Below are positions 10,735 through 22,935 of a DNA stretch of 64,000 bases, piece by piece (positions within the stretch are counted from its first letter, which is position 1; each line of letters begins with the position of its first letter). The stretch lies in assembly GCA_015832175.1 (NCBI GenBank), contig WJXW01000003.1, positions 248,001-312,000 on the forward strand. The letters run 5' to 3'. Made by a program: the position numbers and the translations under genes. A model generated the notes under the pieces. That model was not told the origin of the DNA and ran no database searches. It saw nothing but the letters and a program-made list of their open reading frames with translations. This stretch comes from Paraphaeosphaeria minitans. Taxonomy: Eukaryota > Ascomycota > Dothideomycetes > Pleosporales > Didymosphaeriaceae.

Positions 10735-12454
10735 TCATGTGGTTGCTTCGTCTCTCAACACCACCCGCACGCCCTTTGAATCTAGCCGCGGCGACGGATT
10801 GAACAAGTCATGCACACACTCCACGTCCGCCACCCCCGTCTCAAACAACTCCATGCGCGTCCCGATCCCACCCGGCCCAAACAACGCCCCCAGCATGCCA
10901 TACAGCTCGGCGTAGGCGAGCCACATGCCCGCGCACGCCCGCGTGCCCTTGCCGAACGGCACGAGCTGCGCCCTCCTCCTCTTCGCCTCGGCCCTCTCGT
11001 CCTCGGAAGAGACCGCGGAAGCGCGCCAACGCGCGGGATCGAAGGTGTGCGGGGAGGGAAAAGCGGTGGGATCCAGGTGCATGAACATGGGCGTCATGCT
11101 GACGGGGACGCCGGGCGGGATCGTGTATGCGTACGCGCGCCCATGGTACATGGCGTCGTAGTGGAGGGCGGTGTCGGGGGATATGCGGGCGAGTCTGTGG
11201 GATACGCCGAAGCTGAGGCGCAGGCCTTCTGTTACTACGGCTTGTAGGTGCGGGGCGTGCTCTAGGTCTGCTGGTGGGAGCGAGGAGGTCCCGGGAAGGA
11301 GGTTGGCGTGTAAGGAGGCTAGTTCTGTTTGCAGATTATGCTTGATGGTGGGATTGGCGAGGATGTGGTACAGGAGGGTGGTGAGGGTGTGCGCGGTGGT
11401 TAGCGTGCCAGCGCCGAGCAGGGTGAAGGCTTCATCTTCGAGTCGAGGGGTGAGGAGTTCTTGCGCAGGGAGTGTGGATGTGAGGAGCGTGTGCAAGGCT
11501 GTTGGTTGTGAGGCGAGGTCACGTATGCTCTCTTTTTCTTCCGGGCTGGGAGAGCCAAGAGAGCTTCGTGTTTCTTCGATCTTGATTTTGATGTCGTTGC
11601 GTATGTTGAAGAGACGGTTTCCGGGTGGGTGGAATAGCGACACTATAGATGGCGGGATGATTTTGAGCAGTGGATAGATCCAGGGAAATTGTTTCATGAT
11701 GTGAGTGCCGCTGCTCAAGTCCTACCAGGCTGTCAGATCCCGGCCTAGTCTTGGAAGGGAAGATGCGCACCATCATAAGTTTCTGCCATGCAGGCTCAAA
11801 GTCCTCTCGATCCAGCAAACCATAATTGCTCCCGAATGCTACGATTCCGATAACGTCGGCAGAGAAGGCAGCGAAAAAGTCGCGCAGGTTCAGCACACGG
11901 CTCGCGGCTCCCCTTCTTCGCAACAAGTCACAGCCATGATCAACCAGCTCTTGGATAGTAGGCGTAAGGTTTGCCACGGTCCGTTTCGAGAAGAAGCCAT
12001 TCAACGCCCCTCTTCTAATTCGGTGCAGTTCATGTCCTGTCGTGCCAACCGCGGCCGTGGTCGTGCCGAACATGCGCGCGCTGAATTCCCATTTCTCTGT
12101 CCTTCTCCCCGGTCCTGCGTATACCGAGTCGTAGAATGCGGGATCTGCCACGTGCAACTCTTTTGGGTTAATGCGGACTATGGGTCCGTATTTCCGATGC
12201 AGCTCTTGAATCCTCCATGAATACCGCCCCGTGCACACGACATCGTAGTAGAACTCGTACCAGAAGGTCAATGCCGCTAGGCGAGGTCCTGGGAATCGCG
12301 CAATGGGACTGTAGAGAAGTCTATAGACTGCGACGACGACGACGACGACGGTACAGATGCACGCTGGAATGCAGACAAGCAGAATTGCGCGCGAGTGCAA
12401 AAGAAGATCCATTGGGCGGCGAATGATGCTAGAAAGGCACACCTGGAAGAACAT
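10735..12454 (-). CDS. cytochrome P450 monooxygenase
   Basis: Two exons join in frame at the 49-nt intron 11722-11770. A membrane anchor covers about residues 20-45 (valine-rich, partly encoded by a GAC repeat), followed by the proline hinge RFPGPRLAAL. The I-helix motif is AGTLTTAH. The ExxR motif is EGLRL, the FDPARWR (PERF-like) segment is present, and the heme loop FGKGTRACAG carries the cysteine ligand. The family inserts oxygen into lipophilic substrates at the endoplasmic reticulum. General style resembles the fungal trichodiene-oxygenase-like group, but the substrate is not inferable. No biosynthetic partner genes lie next to it. The ATG at 12454 (MFFQV) was chosen because the codon six bases upstream in the open frame is GTG. 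Confidence 0.88.
12331..12350. repeat. (CGA)n microsatellite in P450 anchor
   Basis: About six perfect triplets. On the minus strand they encode the valine run of the membrane anchor. Confidence 0.85.
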
Positions 12455-13857
12455 TTTCACACTGCAGGAACCACGAGGGAATCTCGATGAGGCGAAAGCG
12501 CATAAGCGAGGTTCCTGTTCGCCTGGGCGCCATCATGTGAAGCGGCATTATCAGCCTGACGTGATAACGAAAGCTCTCCGGCGGCGAACTAGGGAGGCGA
12601 ATGGTGAAGCATCCATGATGAGGGTTGCAGTCCCGTGACGTGGCCGAAAGAGCACTTCTCAATACAGCCTAGACTATCTATCAGCTTTTTGATCCCCATC
12701 GTCTAGACTCTAGAGCCCGAAAAGCCGAACGATTGTGGGGTCCCAGACGCGTGACGTCATGAATAGTTTTCTCTGCTTGGAAACGTAGTGCTTGTGCGGA
12801 AATTGTGCTGGGCTGCCTGCAAAAAGTCTAAGCGCGAATGCTACGACGAAATTCGCTCGTTCGGCGGTGTGAAGGATGCAGAATGTCTCCCAGGCCGAGT
12901 CCCCGGTGCCTGGTCATTGTCTGGCAATGCGTCGAGTCCTCAGTGCCTGGTCATTGTCTGGCTATGCTTCGGATGCGTAGAGTCTCTTGGACTTGGAAAG
13001 GGCTGAAGAGGAAGAAGACAAGAACGCTCCGTCTATCGAAGCCACGCTCGAAAACATGGATATGTTTGGAGCAAGAGGCTCGTGCATGTGTCTGATATCT
13101 AGTTATGCCCGCGCATGCGTCTGATATCTAGTTGTGCCCACTCCAGTGGAGTGTTTGTCAAAAAGCATGCATCGGTGATTGGCCCCGCAAACCCCAATCG
13201 CCGATCCTCCACGTACTGGGGGCATCTATCCGAATTGCCTTGTTGAGGAAACCTTGCCGTCTTGGAGAGCACTTGAAAATTCACCGCGAAGAATATTTTC
13301 GGGACCTGATGCTGCTGGCCACGACCTCTGTACATTCGGCACGGATGTGAGTGCGAAACTGCTGAGGGCGATCGCGACGGACATCAATATCGAATAGTCT
13401 AACCTGTTCAACGGTTTGGCCTGGAACATGGAGGCTCTCCCGTGTCGAGCCGCACTGTGGGCCGTGAAAGTGGGCACTGGGCAGAGCCGATAAGCGTCAC
13501 GCTGCACGAGCCACAAATTACATCAATGATCAATCGCAGCTTCCCGCATGCATCGTGAGAAAGCGCGCTCGGCTCAGAAACCAACACCAACGCCGTCTGT
13601 AGTTACCTCTCCTCTCCCCTCCTCTCTTCTTTTCTCTTCCTCCAGCCGCCGATCTCCCACTTCTCCTCATCCTACGTACGCAGCCTATACCCCATTGTTT
13701 CATCCCATCATTCCTTTGCACCTTCTGTTCCAATCTGGCCGATTGCCTATTGACCGCTACAACTCGCTAGCCACAATTGCCATTCTCTCTGCAGCACCAC
13801 CATCAGTCCTTCGTTTGACACCCAGCCGCACCTACCGCACGGGCACATACAGTCGCC
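12455..13857. other. intergenic with short direct repeats
   Basis: No gene recognised. Two imperfect tandem duplications are visible. A unit containing GCCTGGTCATTGTCTGGC appears at about 12908 and 12945. A unit containing GTCTGATATCTAGTT appears at about 13090 and 13118. The last 250 bases are pyrimidine-rich, as expected for the promoter/5' UTR of the following gene. Confidence 0.55.
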
Positions 13858-16800
13858 ATGGTTCTCATTGAGAATCAAGAATACCTCTGCGAGGAGGAGA
13901 AGCGTCTCAAGCAGGACCGCGAGCGCACCGCCTACTGGAAGAAATGGGGCACCTACCTTGCCGAGAGGCAGTGGGCGACCGGTAGGCTCTATTGCTGAAC
14001 GATTCAGCACGGAATGCTAACAATCTATAGTTCGCGAAGACTACTCGTGAGCACCGTCACTCCTCTGATGACATGCAACTCTGCTAACACCACTGCAGCC
14101 ACGATGGTGATGCATGGAGCCGTGAGTGCAATCTGACTCGAGGTGCGACGCTGGCTAACTGTGGTAGATTTCACTCACGACATGGCGCGCTCAAGAGCCT
14201 TTCGGTGGGGCGAAGACGGCATTGCTGGCATTTCCGACTCGCATGGTCTACAGAACATTGGCTTCGCCTTTTGGAACGAGAAGGAGTGAGATCAATTGGT
14301 CCCGAGGACTGGGCTGGCGCTGACAGAAGGCAGTGACTTTCTCAAGGAGCGCTTGTTTGGCTTGTCCAACCCACAAGGCAACCACGGCGAGTCGTTGAAG
14401 GAATGCCACTTCCATCTGGACAACACTCCGACGGTACGTGGATGCGGAATCGAACGTCTTCAAAGCTAACTCGGAACCAGCATTCGTACACGAAGTATCT
14501 GTACAAATACCCCCACCGCGCATTTCCGTACGAGGACCTTATCAAGGAGAACGCGAAGCGTAGCAGGCTCGAGCGCGAGTACAATATGATTGATACTGGC
14601 ATTTTCGATGACAACAAATACTGGGATATCTTCATCGAGACAGCAAAGGAGGCGGACAATCCTGAGGAGATTCTGTGCCGTGTTACAGCATACAACCGTG
14701 GACCCGAGCCTGCCCCGCTGCACATTGTGCCCCACGTATGGTTCCGCAACACTTGGTCCTGGGGACACGAGGAGCCTGAGAAGCGACCGTCTATTCGAAA
14801 ACTCGGCGAGACCACAGCAGTCTCCAAGCACCACAAGCTTGGTGAGCGTTATTTCCAGCTGTCGCCATCTCCTGGTGTCGGCCCCAGTGGAGATGATGTG
14901 CAGCCCAAGCTGCTGTTCACAGAGAACGAGACCAACTACAAGACACTGTGGGGCGGAGAGAACAAGACACCTTACGTGAAGGACGGCATCCACCGCCACA
15001 TCTGTGACGACGAGAAGGATGCTGTAAATCCTGAGAGTTTCGGAACCAAGACCGCCGCGTGGTACGCATTTGACGAGGGCGATGGCGTTGCTCCTGGCGA
15101 GTGTGCCGTTGTGCGTTTCCGCTTCTCTCAACGGAATGATGGCTACATCGACGAGGAACTTTTCGACGACATCATGGAGCAGCGTCGCGCTGAGGCGGAC
15201 GAGTTCTACTACCGAATCAGCCCCATGCCAATGGCAGATGACCTGCGCAACATCCAGCGTCAGGCTTTGTCCGGCATGCTCTGGTGCAAGCAATACTACC
15301 ACTTCATTTGGGACCAGTGGGCCAACGGCGACCCGGGTATGCCACCCCCTCCACCGGGCCGGAAGGCCATACGAAACAAAGAATGGAAGCACATGTTTCT
15401 GGACGACATCCTGTCTATGCCCGACTCGTGGGAATATCCGTTCTTCGCTGCGTGGGACAGCGCTTTCCACTGCTTGCCGCTGGCCATGATCGATCCAGAC
15501 TTCGCCAAGAAGCAGCTGGACCTGTTCACTCGCGAATGGTACATGCATCCCAATGGACAGCTACCCGCCTATGAATGGAACTTTGGCGATGTGAATCCGC
15601 CTGTGCACGCGTGGGCATTGTACAGAGTTTTCAAGATCGAACGCAAGATGTACGGCCGTGAAGACTACGACTGTCTTGAACGTGTCTTCCAAAAGCTTCT
15701 CCTCAACTTCACATGGTGGGTGAACCGCAAGGATGCCGATGGCAAGAACATTTTTGAAGGTGGTTTCCTTGGCCTCGACAACATTGGTATCTTCAATCGC
15801 TCCGACCCGCTACCAACGGGCGGTGTACTCGAACAAGCAGACAGCACGGGATGGATGGGCTTCTTCTGCTTGAACATGCTCAATATCTGCCTCGAGCTTG
15901 CGAAGCGTCGACGCATTTACGAAGACATGGCTTCCAAATTCTTCGAGCACTTCATCATGATCAGCGACGCAATGCAATACCGCTCGGGCGGAGAAGCAAA
16001 GCCGCTCTGGAACGACGAGGATGGCTTTTACTACGATGCTATATCGTGGGGCGGTCCTTGGAGCCATCAGATGCCGGTGCGGTCTTTAGTCGGTTTAATT
16101 CCCCTCTATTCCACCCTGACTCTCGAACCCGAGGTTATCAATCAGTTCCCAAGCTTCAAGAAGAGGCTCAACTGGTTCATCGAGAACCGCAAAGAAACCG
16201 CTGACCGCAACATTGCATCGATGAAGAAGCGCGGTGAGGGTGACCGCCTCCTCCTGTCTCTCGTGAACGAAGACCGTCTGAAGAAGATCATGAAGCGGAT
16301 GCTGGACGAGAGCGAGTTCCTCGCAGACCACGGCATCAGATCCATGTCCAAGTATCACAAGGACCATCCCTACTCGATGGATGTGAACGGTCAACGCTAT
16401 GAAGTCGCCTACCTCCCTGGTGACTCAGACAGTGGACTGTTTGGCGGCAACAGCAACTGGCGTGGACCAATCTGGATGGCGGTCAACACCCTCCTCATTG
16501 AATCTTGCCAGCGATTTTTCCTATACTACGGCAACAACCTAAAGGTCGAATGTCCCACGGGATCTGGCGACTACATGCATCTCGGACACGTTGCCGAGGA
16601 ACTACAGCATCGCCTCCAGCATCTCTTCGCGCGCAATGATGAAGGTGAACGAGCCGTGAACGACGGAAACGAGATGCTGAATTTCGATCCCAATTGGAAA
16701 GACTACTTGTGGTTCCATGAGTTCTTCGATGGTGATACAGGCCGCGGTCTCGGCGCAAGCCATCAGTGTGGTTGGACTGGACTGGTCGCAAAGATGATCC

Positions 16801-17281
16801 ACGACACTGGGTAAGCTACCTTGCCATGCTTCCTGGAACCTTACTGACACAATCCAGCATGACTTGCCGCCTCCCTCAGACGCCACGCACACCAACCGCC
16901 GCAGCCGCCCATTACTTTGATGACTTATGGAGCACAGCGGGCAAGCCGAAGAAGCCCCATCACCTCCGCCGATCATCCACTAGCCGTAGTATCGGCTTCC
17001 GCAGCGACTGGGGGGGTTCAGCTAATGGTGACGATGTCGAGCCTGAGGGTGCAAACTTCAACCGCACGAATTCGATCGGCTACCTCGATGCGGACGCGCT
17101 CCGAAAGAAGCAGGAGATGGACCAACACGTTGCCAGTTATGTCAGCGACCAGCTGTCCAGGATAAAGAGCGGTGATTCGAATGAGTTTGACAGCGGAGAG
17201 TTGGAGGCCAGCCTAGACGGCGGGTTGGAGATGAAGCCCCATGGCCGCAAAAAGGGTCGCGAGAACTACTTTTCGAAGTAA
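13858..17281 (+). CDS. GH63-type six-hairpin glycosidase
   Basis: Seven exons, with introns at 13982-14030, 14047-14098, 14122-14167, 14286-14333, 14434-14480 and 16811-16857. Exons 2 and 3 are only 16 and 23 nt. The protein is about 890 residues. An N-terminal beta-rich region runs to about residue 300 and an (alpha/alpha)6 barrel follows, with family-type segments such as [15 protein letters not shown] and the [15 protein letters not shown] loop typical of GH63 and relatives. It lacks a signal peptide, so it is not the ER glucosidase I; it belongs to the cytosolic, bacterial-like branch of glucosidases and mannosylglycerate-hydrolase-like enzymes. The exact substrate is unknown. The C-terminal 150 residues are a serine/arginine-rich tail. 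The ATG at 13858 opens [17 protein letters not shown]. Confidence 0.8.
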
Positions 17282-17823
17282 CGCTGTGCATAGCGAAAAG
17301 CATAGCCGGGCGTAGACTGGATGGTGGAGTTGAATCGGATTGGCAAATAGGCCCGTAAAAGTTTGATGCAAATAGGGTTGCCCGACCTAGAACCTAGAGA
17401 AGACCTAGATAGCTTCGCTGCTGCTGTTGTGTTAGCACGCTTAATAGTGTTATCGCACAGTCCACCGCCTCGTCCCGTCCTGTTCCGCAATTTGTGAAGA
17501 AGGCATATCGTCATCATCATGATCATCATCATAGACTTCCCAAGCACGAACATGCGTGACCAAGACGGCAGGCACGTGTCGGTATCACCTTCACACCTGC
17601 CGCTTCGACGAGCCCCACTTTCGTCGCTTCTAGGCCTGCGACGTCACCACTCTAGCGCTCGGGCTAGCGACAAAACAAGCTCAACCAAGCTCCACTTTAC
17701 TTTACAAGCAGCACCCCGCAGCGGTTTTCCACGCTACCAGCAAATTATTGAGTATTGTTAACACTTTCGCTCACCATTCTGGACCTACAATCGCTCGCAC
17801 GCCGCGGCGGCATTGGCATCGCC
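17282..17823. other. intergenic
   Basis: It contains a short CATCAT/TCATCA run near 17513-17531. No gene seen. Confidence 0.6.
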
Positions 17824-18768
17824 ATGGAGAACAATCAGTCGGCCTCGCGGGCTGCCCAGCGCTTCCTCCTGGACCGCGTGCGCACCGACTGGAGCTGGCC
17901 CGACACGCCCGATGCCTGGTCGCAGTCTGATGAGGAGGTACGCGGTGTGAGCTCTTTCCGGGAGCGTTACTATGGCACCTCGTCGCCTTCAGAAACCGAG
18001 GCCGAGGGTGCTGATGGCAGCGACCCGTACAAGTTCGATAGCCCGGATAGCATTGGCGATGCAGTAGAGCAGAAGGCTCAGCGGAAGAAGAGGCAAAGGA
18101 GGATTGCCCTGGAAGAAGAGATGAAGGTGAACGAGGGCTTGCGCACCTTTGTAGAGAGACGGGACGCATGGACGGGCGTGGCGAGTGTCAACAAGTACGG
18201 CACCGACGGGCGCCCTGCAAGGACTCAGAATGCTGCGCAGACGACCCAGGCCGAGCGATCACCGTCCATCAGTGCCGACATCTCTTCGTCCAACGCTCCG
18301 ACCCCCATGAGCGTTGACTCCCAAGCCTCCGCTGCCGCTGCCCACGATGAGGCTTTTCGCACCGCAGTTGCTACCACCGACGAACCACTCGTACCAGTTG
18401 CGCCTCGCCTTCTCGCCGACAATACGGTTCGGAAATCCATTACGCCCCGAGCGTACCCCGACATCTTCAATAAGATTGTCGTTTCCTCGCGCACACCGTC
18501 AGTACCTGTCAATCTCGCCGACATGACAAAAGCACTCGTTGCAGGCTGGAAAGAGAATGGTGAGTGGCCTCCCAAGGCTGCACCACTCGATCCGCTGGCA
18601 GGCAAGAAGCGCATTTCTCTTGCAGCCGTGCGCGCAGAGAACGGAGAGCCCTTTCTAGCACACCATCCACATCTGCAGAAGGGCATGGACTCGGTCAGGA
18701 AGATATTTCACCTCAACGGACAGGCGAAGGAGAGTGACCATGGCAGCGGCCTTGCAAATGCCGGCTGA
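17824..18768 (+). CDS. Gag1-like clamp domain (DUF4050) protein
   Basis: A single-exon frame of 314 codons opens at an ATG (MENNQSASRAAQRFLLDRV). The middle is charged and serine-rich. The C-terminal part carries the family signature, with IFNKIVVSSRTPSVPVNLAD followed by a KALVAGWKENGEWPPK segment. Gag1-like proteins are linked to TORC1 control in fission yeast; that is family knowledge, not shown here. An in-frame upstream start at 17755 is a leucine codon and less likely. The family call rests on memory of the PxNL...GWKxDxxWPP pattern. Confidence 0.65.
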   Translation: MENNQSASRAAQRFLLDRVRTDWSWPDTPDAWSQSDEEVRGVSSFRERYYGTSSPSETEAEGADGSDPYKFDSPDSIGDAVEQKAQRKKRQRRIALEEEMKVNEGLRTFVERRDAWTGVASVNKYGTDGRPARTQNAAQTTQAERSPSISADISSSNAPTPMSVDSQASAAAAHDEAFRTAVATTDEPLVPVAPRLLADNTVRKSITPRAYPDIFNKIVVSSRTPSVPVNLADMTKALVAGWKENGEWPPKAAPLDPLAGKKRISLAAVRAENGEPFLAHHPHLQKGMDSVRKIFHLNGQAKESDHGSGLANAG

Positions 18769-19699
18769 TGAGTGGAAAGACAGGATCAGAAGACAACACT
18801 TTTACGAGGCTCAAGCTAATATGATGCGCGCAGCACAACCGTGGCTGTATCATACCCAGGCATCGTACAACTCAATGTACGCCAATAAGCGTCCATATGA
18901 CGAGCCGGATGACAAAGTTGTGAACGATGAGCTCCTTCAAACGTTGTTCCGGATGGGTTCCCACCCCAGCGTTGCGGCCTGCAAGAGCCAACCAAAGCCA
19001 TCAATGCCTTCAGCGCCCCCGCTGTTGGTCTTTCCGCTCCATGTCGATCGTCAATTCAAGCCTCGGAGTCACTCCGCCCCTGAAATTCATGCTGAGATAT
19101 AGAGTACACCAGCTCCAAGTTGTCAGTCTGAATCTCGGAGTCGTTCAGCCCTACCGAGTCAACCCTCGCTACAGCCCAGGTCTCGGAGTCAGTCAACCCC
19201 TGGCATTCGCACCGAGATCCAGAATATACCATCCCTCAATCGTCAACTCATGTCCCGGAGTTCATCAGCCCCACCAAGTCAACAACTCCGGCCATCTCAA
19301 GGTCATGATCTACTTCTACAGGGCGATATAGTACCTCGAAATCATCCATTGGCCCAAGACCATGCAGGCCTGATACTCCCGTCAAAATCAAGTTTCAGTT
19401 CGCCGTCGGAGCGATTTCAAGTACCAGACCTGAACTTCCCATCAGTATTAGATGTTGTCGACCCATCCACTTCCCAGAATACATTAGTCACGCAATGCCA
19501 GCCTACGCTCCCAGGTGCCCATAATCAACCTTGGCAGAAAACACAAGTCTCCGAGAGCCAGCCCGCGCCCCTGGCTGGATCAGGTATTACTTCTTTACAT
19601 TTACCTATGGGAATTACAAATCAACTAACAAATACACGCTGCACCAGGTATTCCACGCGCTCAACATCAGCCTACGCCGAGGCAAACGCGCTATGCTAG
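18740..19699 (+). pseudogene. serine-rich reading frame interrupted by one TAG
   Basis: From the ATG at 18740 one frame runs 960 bases to a terminal TAG, with a single internal stop at 19100-19102. On both sides the translation holds a degenerate repeat: RSHSAPEIHAEI before the stop, then SRSRSALPSQ, RSRSQSTPGIRTEIQNIPS and MSRSSSAPPSQ. The internal TAG sits where the sister repeat has CAG (Q in EIQNIP), so a C-to-T change would explain it. It overlaps the end of the Gag1-like frame by 29 nt. It may be a decayed gene, a 3' exon region in which an intron removes the stop, or chance. No known domain. Confidence 0.35.
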
Positions 19700-20237
19700 C
19701 ACTTCCAGGCTGGTGACTCAGCTCGATGTCGAAGATCGAGCTGCAGCGCCTCCAATCGGTTTTTAGAAGGGACTCATGAGGGCGATGTGCGGGGGTTGCT
19801 TTGGGCCGTTGGACTGGTAATGTTGGGACCTTCTGAGGATGCGTGCGAAGGCACGGGTAGGGAGGGTGATGAGCATTGTGGAAATGGCGAGCAGGGATCG
19901 AGAATACTCTCCATTCGCGCCGTTGTTGTGATTGTGGTAATCTCCAATTCGTTCAATCAATTGCATTGATACTCATACCACACCACAGCATTGATTTTGA
20001 ACGCGGACGTGGTGAGATGCACTTCCATGTAGACACCTGTCACGGGATATCCTAAGGTAACAACGCATGAAATGGCGAAGGCGGCGATTGTGAGATTCGC
20101 TCCCATAGACACTTGCTATAGTGTATATCAAGTTAACACAGCACAGACGGTAAACGCCGACGCCACGATATCCTTGTCCGACTCTACAGCCCCTCGAATC
20201 GAACGCACACCTCCGTCTTCGCAAGCGTGCCTAGAGG
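19700..20237. other. intergenic
   Basis: No gene seen between the serine-rich frame and the GST 3' end. Confidence 0.55.
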
Positions 20238-21130
20238 CTAGACGGCAACGCGATCCTTGTCCGGCGTGTCCCCCTGGGCGCGCCACCCCGCCGTCCGGAA
20301 CGCATCGAGCGTCTCCAGCCGCGCTACGATCCCGGATAGCAGCGGCCAGCGCGCAAGGTCGACGCCGTGGAAGCGGGCTTGCTCGACTTGCGGGACAAGC
20401 ACGACGTCGGCGAGCGTGAGGCGTTCGCCGGCGGAGTAGGGGCTGTTTGGGGGGTGGGGGCGAGTATGGCTTCGTAGGCGGTGAAGCCTTGGTTCATGAT
20501 GGTATGGACGAAGGAGGTGGCGTCGTCTGTGGGGCGTGTGGTTTAGCTTCGGGGGTGGGGATGGGATAGGATGGGTGGATGTGGAGGTGGATGTGGATGT
20601 GGATTTGGATATGGATGGCAATACGTACCGCGCTCGCCCCGCACACCCTTCACCATCTGCGCGATGCGCGAGTTCGTAGGCGGGAAGACATCAGAGGTTA
20701 TCACGTAGACCAGTTCGCGGACGCGGGCGCGAGCCCGGGGGTCGGACGCAGGCGGGAGGAGGGCCGGGGTGGGGTGGATTTCCTCCACTGGGGGCGTGTG
20801 GAAGGCAAAGAGTCAGTACATACTGCGGAAAACGAGGATGGGGTGCTCCCGCATGTCCGGTCTCAAAACGTACAGTACTCCCAATATCGCTACGCTCTGG
20901 CTTATTCTGAAGTCTTGCTGCCCTTCGATTTGGACGACCAGCGTGGGGATTGCGGCGCTGGGGTTTAGTTTGCGGTACTCGTCGGACTCGTGGTCGTCTT
21001 TTGCCATGTCGAGGTAGTGCGGGACGTAGGTGAGGTTTTTGAGGTGGAAGGCTATGCGAATGCGGGCGGCGCAGGAGGAGGCGTAAAAGGTGTAGAGATG
21101 GTAGGTTGTCTCGGTGGGTTGGGAGGACAT
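20238..21130 (-). pseudogene. zeta-class GST/maleylacetoacetate isomerase-like gene with two apparent frameshifts
   Basis: The first exon opens at the ATG at 21130 and encodes LYTFYASSCAARIRIAFHLK, which includes the SSCxxRxR glutathione-site motif of zeta GSTs, then LNPSAAIPTLV and ISQSVAIL. After an intron the frame continues with EEIHPTPALLP, and after a second intron with SFVHTIMNQGFTAYEA, ending with SAGERLTLADVVLVPQVEQ. Two joins fail. At the CCC of 20880-20882 one base too many separates AIL from the expected EYLEE. At the G6-T-G5 tract near 20449-20460 the frame of GFTAYEA does not reach that of LTLADVV, and no intron can fit because no GT is present. The intact enzyme isomerises maleylacetoacetate in tyrosine/phenylalanine breakdown. 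Both breaks sit in homopolymers, so sequencing error is an alternative to decay. Confidence 0.7.
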
Positions 21131-22935
21131 GGTAGGTCGTGCTGCGGGGTTGAGTGTTTTGCAGTTGTGAATTCGTTCCGTATGGATATGGACTGGGTAT
21201 TCTACTCTTTCTTGTAAAGGTCGCGGCGGGAGAGGTTGTTAAGTAGGAACTGCTGCCTGATCTGTTTGAGGCATAGAAAGAAGTCAGACGGTATTCCATG
21301 GACCTTCCTATCACAGTAAGAAGCCTTGAACTAGGTGCAAAGCGGGTACCTATGCCCTGTAGCTTGTAAGAACTTGCTTATTCTCGTTGAGTATTAAGCT
21401 CCGGTGTTTTCGGACTGTACGGCGGCGCTAAATTGAATGCAAACGGTGTCATCACCCTCACTGCGGTAGGACACACTTTCATATTCGTGATTCTGGTGAG
21501 GCAATCGCTGAACTGAGTTTTGCAGATGACTTTTCATGTAGTGCACAGTTGTAGGCAGGATTTGTTGGCCCCGGAGGACTTTGGGATGCAGTGGAGGAGA
21601 TGAGGGGCAACCACCACCAACGCCATTCTGTAGGTACAAAATGACTACGCCAGACTCTCTGCAGCCTAGCTTCCCAACACCCCCTATACATGCCGCTATT
21701 GCTCAAACTTCGTAATCCACCTAGGTAGACTACCTGTCATCTTCGACGAAGCGCAAGTAGGCGCCGAGGACATAGGTAGCGCAACCGCAGAATCCAAGCC
21801 AAAAGCGACTCGTGGTTCGGCTTTTCGGCGACAACTTTTGAACAGAGGATTGGACGCAGTATAAAAGTTACTTCTTCCAAAGGACTGCGACTATTTCTTT
21901 TTTATTTCATTTTGGGTGTGACCAAGGACGACTTGGAGCGGTTTGCAAGCGATGGCTGTTTCCTCTCCCAACGCTACGCGGCATTCGCTAAGAGATGAAT
22001 TTCCTGAGAAGCATGCCATTGGAGCTATAGTGCTGAAGGCTTCTTACTGGAGTGTCGTGTTCGGCTGAGTGGCCAGGCAATATGTATTCTTTTCCGGCGC
22101 GAGAAGAGCACGGAGATCAAGTGAAATGCCGCATTGTCATACTGTTGAGGTGGCGACCAGGCCTTCAAGACGACTATGCAGAGGCGACCTCGATACATAG
22201 GAACCATTGATTCGACGCAATCGTTTCAAGACACTTCAAGACGCCATATACGTTGCGCAGAAACTCGGAACGAAATACATCTAGATTGACGCACTCTACA
22301 TCATACAGTACTCCGTGCCCAATAAGGCGATCGATATCGGTCGCATGGCCCCTGGGTTTATTGTTAGGAGGACGAGAGATGGAGAGGGATTTCAAAGGGT
22401 GGGAAACTTCAACAAGACGGTGGCGTGGGACGGGTTTGGCGCATACATAGCGTGGATCGAGCCGGAAAGGAAGAATCGATGTGCCGTGAACTGAGTGGTG
22501 GTAAGTCTAAAACTCACACAGGAGAAAACAGTCCCCAGGTTAAGCGTAAATTTGTATGAGAGGAAATAAAAGACAACGAGATGGTGCCTGAGTCGGCGAG
22601 CCGTTCGACTTCGCTTCGCTTTTAATTCGTGGTGACTAACTATCGTACACGCGCCCCATCATGGCTATTACACACTCGGGCATAACGCCTCCGTCACCTC
22701 CCCAGGGTCATGAAACATATAAACAAAGAACGGGTCAGCCGTGGAATTAGCGTGGTGAAAGATCTGGCGACTTCTCCTGCGCAGTTGAAGGCGGTCTGAC
22801 AGTGAAGGATCGTGTAATGAGTGTCGGGGGTATAAAGTAGTGAAACGAAACAGCCTAAGTAGACGTGCGAAGAATATGTTTGGGCAGTGACCGTTAGGCA
22901 AGAAGTTTGGGAACGAGGTAACGAGAATATGGAAA
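21131..22935. other. intergenic
   Basis: About 1.8 kb with only short open frames and no family features. A CCTAGGTAGACTACCT palindrome-like motif lies near 21720. Confidence 0.55.

Noticed and set aside
249..12454. Dioxygenase, zinc-cluster protein and P450 considered as a secondary-metabolite cluster
   Set aside because: They are separated by housekeeping genes (SGF11, tRNA, phosphatase) and no polyketide synthase, peptide synthetase, terpene cyclase or transporter backbone is present.
14466..15548. A 360-codon open frame on the minus strand opposite the glycosidase exon
   Set aside because: It lies entirely antisense to a well-supported exon, has no family motifs, and long antisense frames are common opposite codon-biased GC-rich genes.
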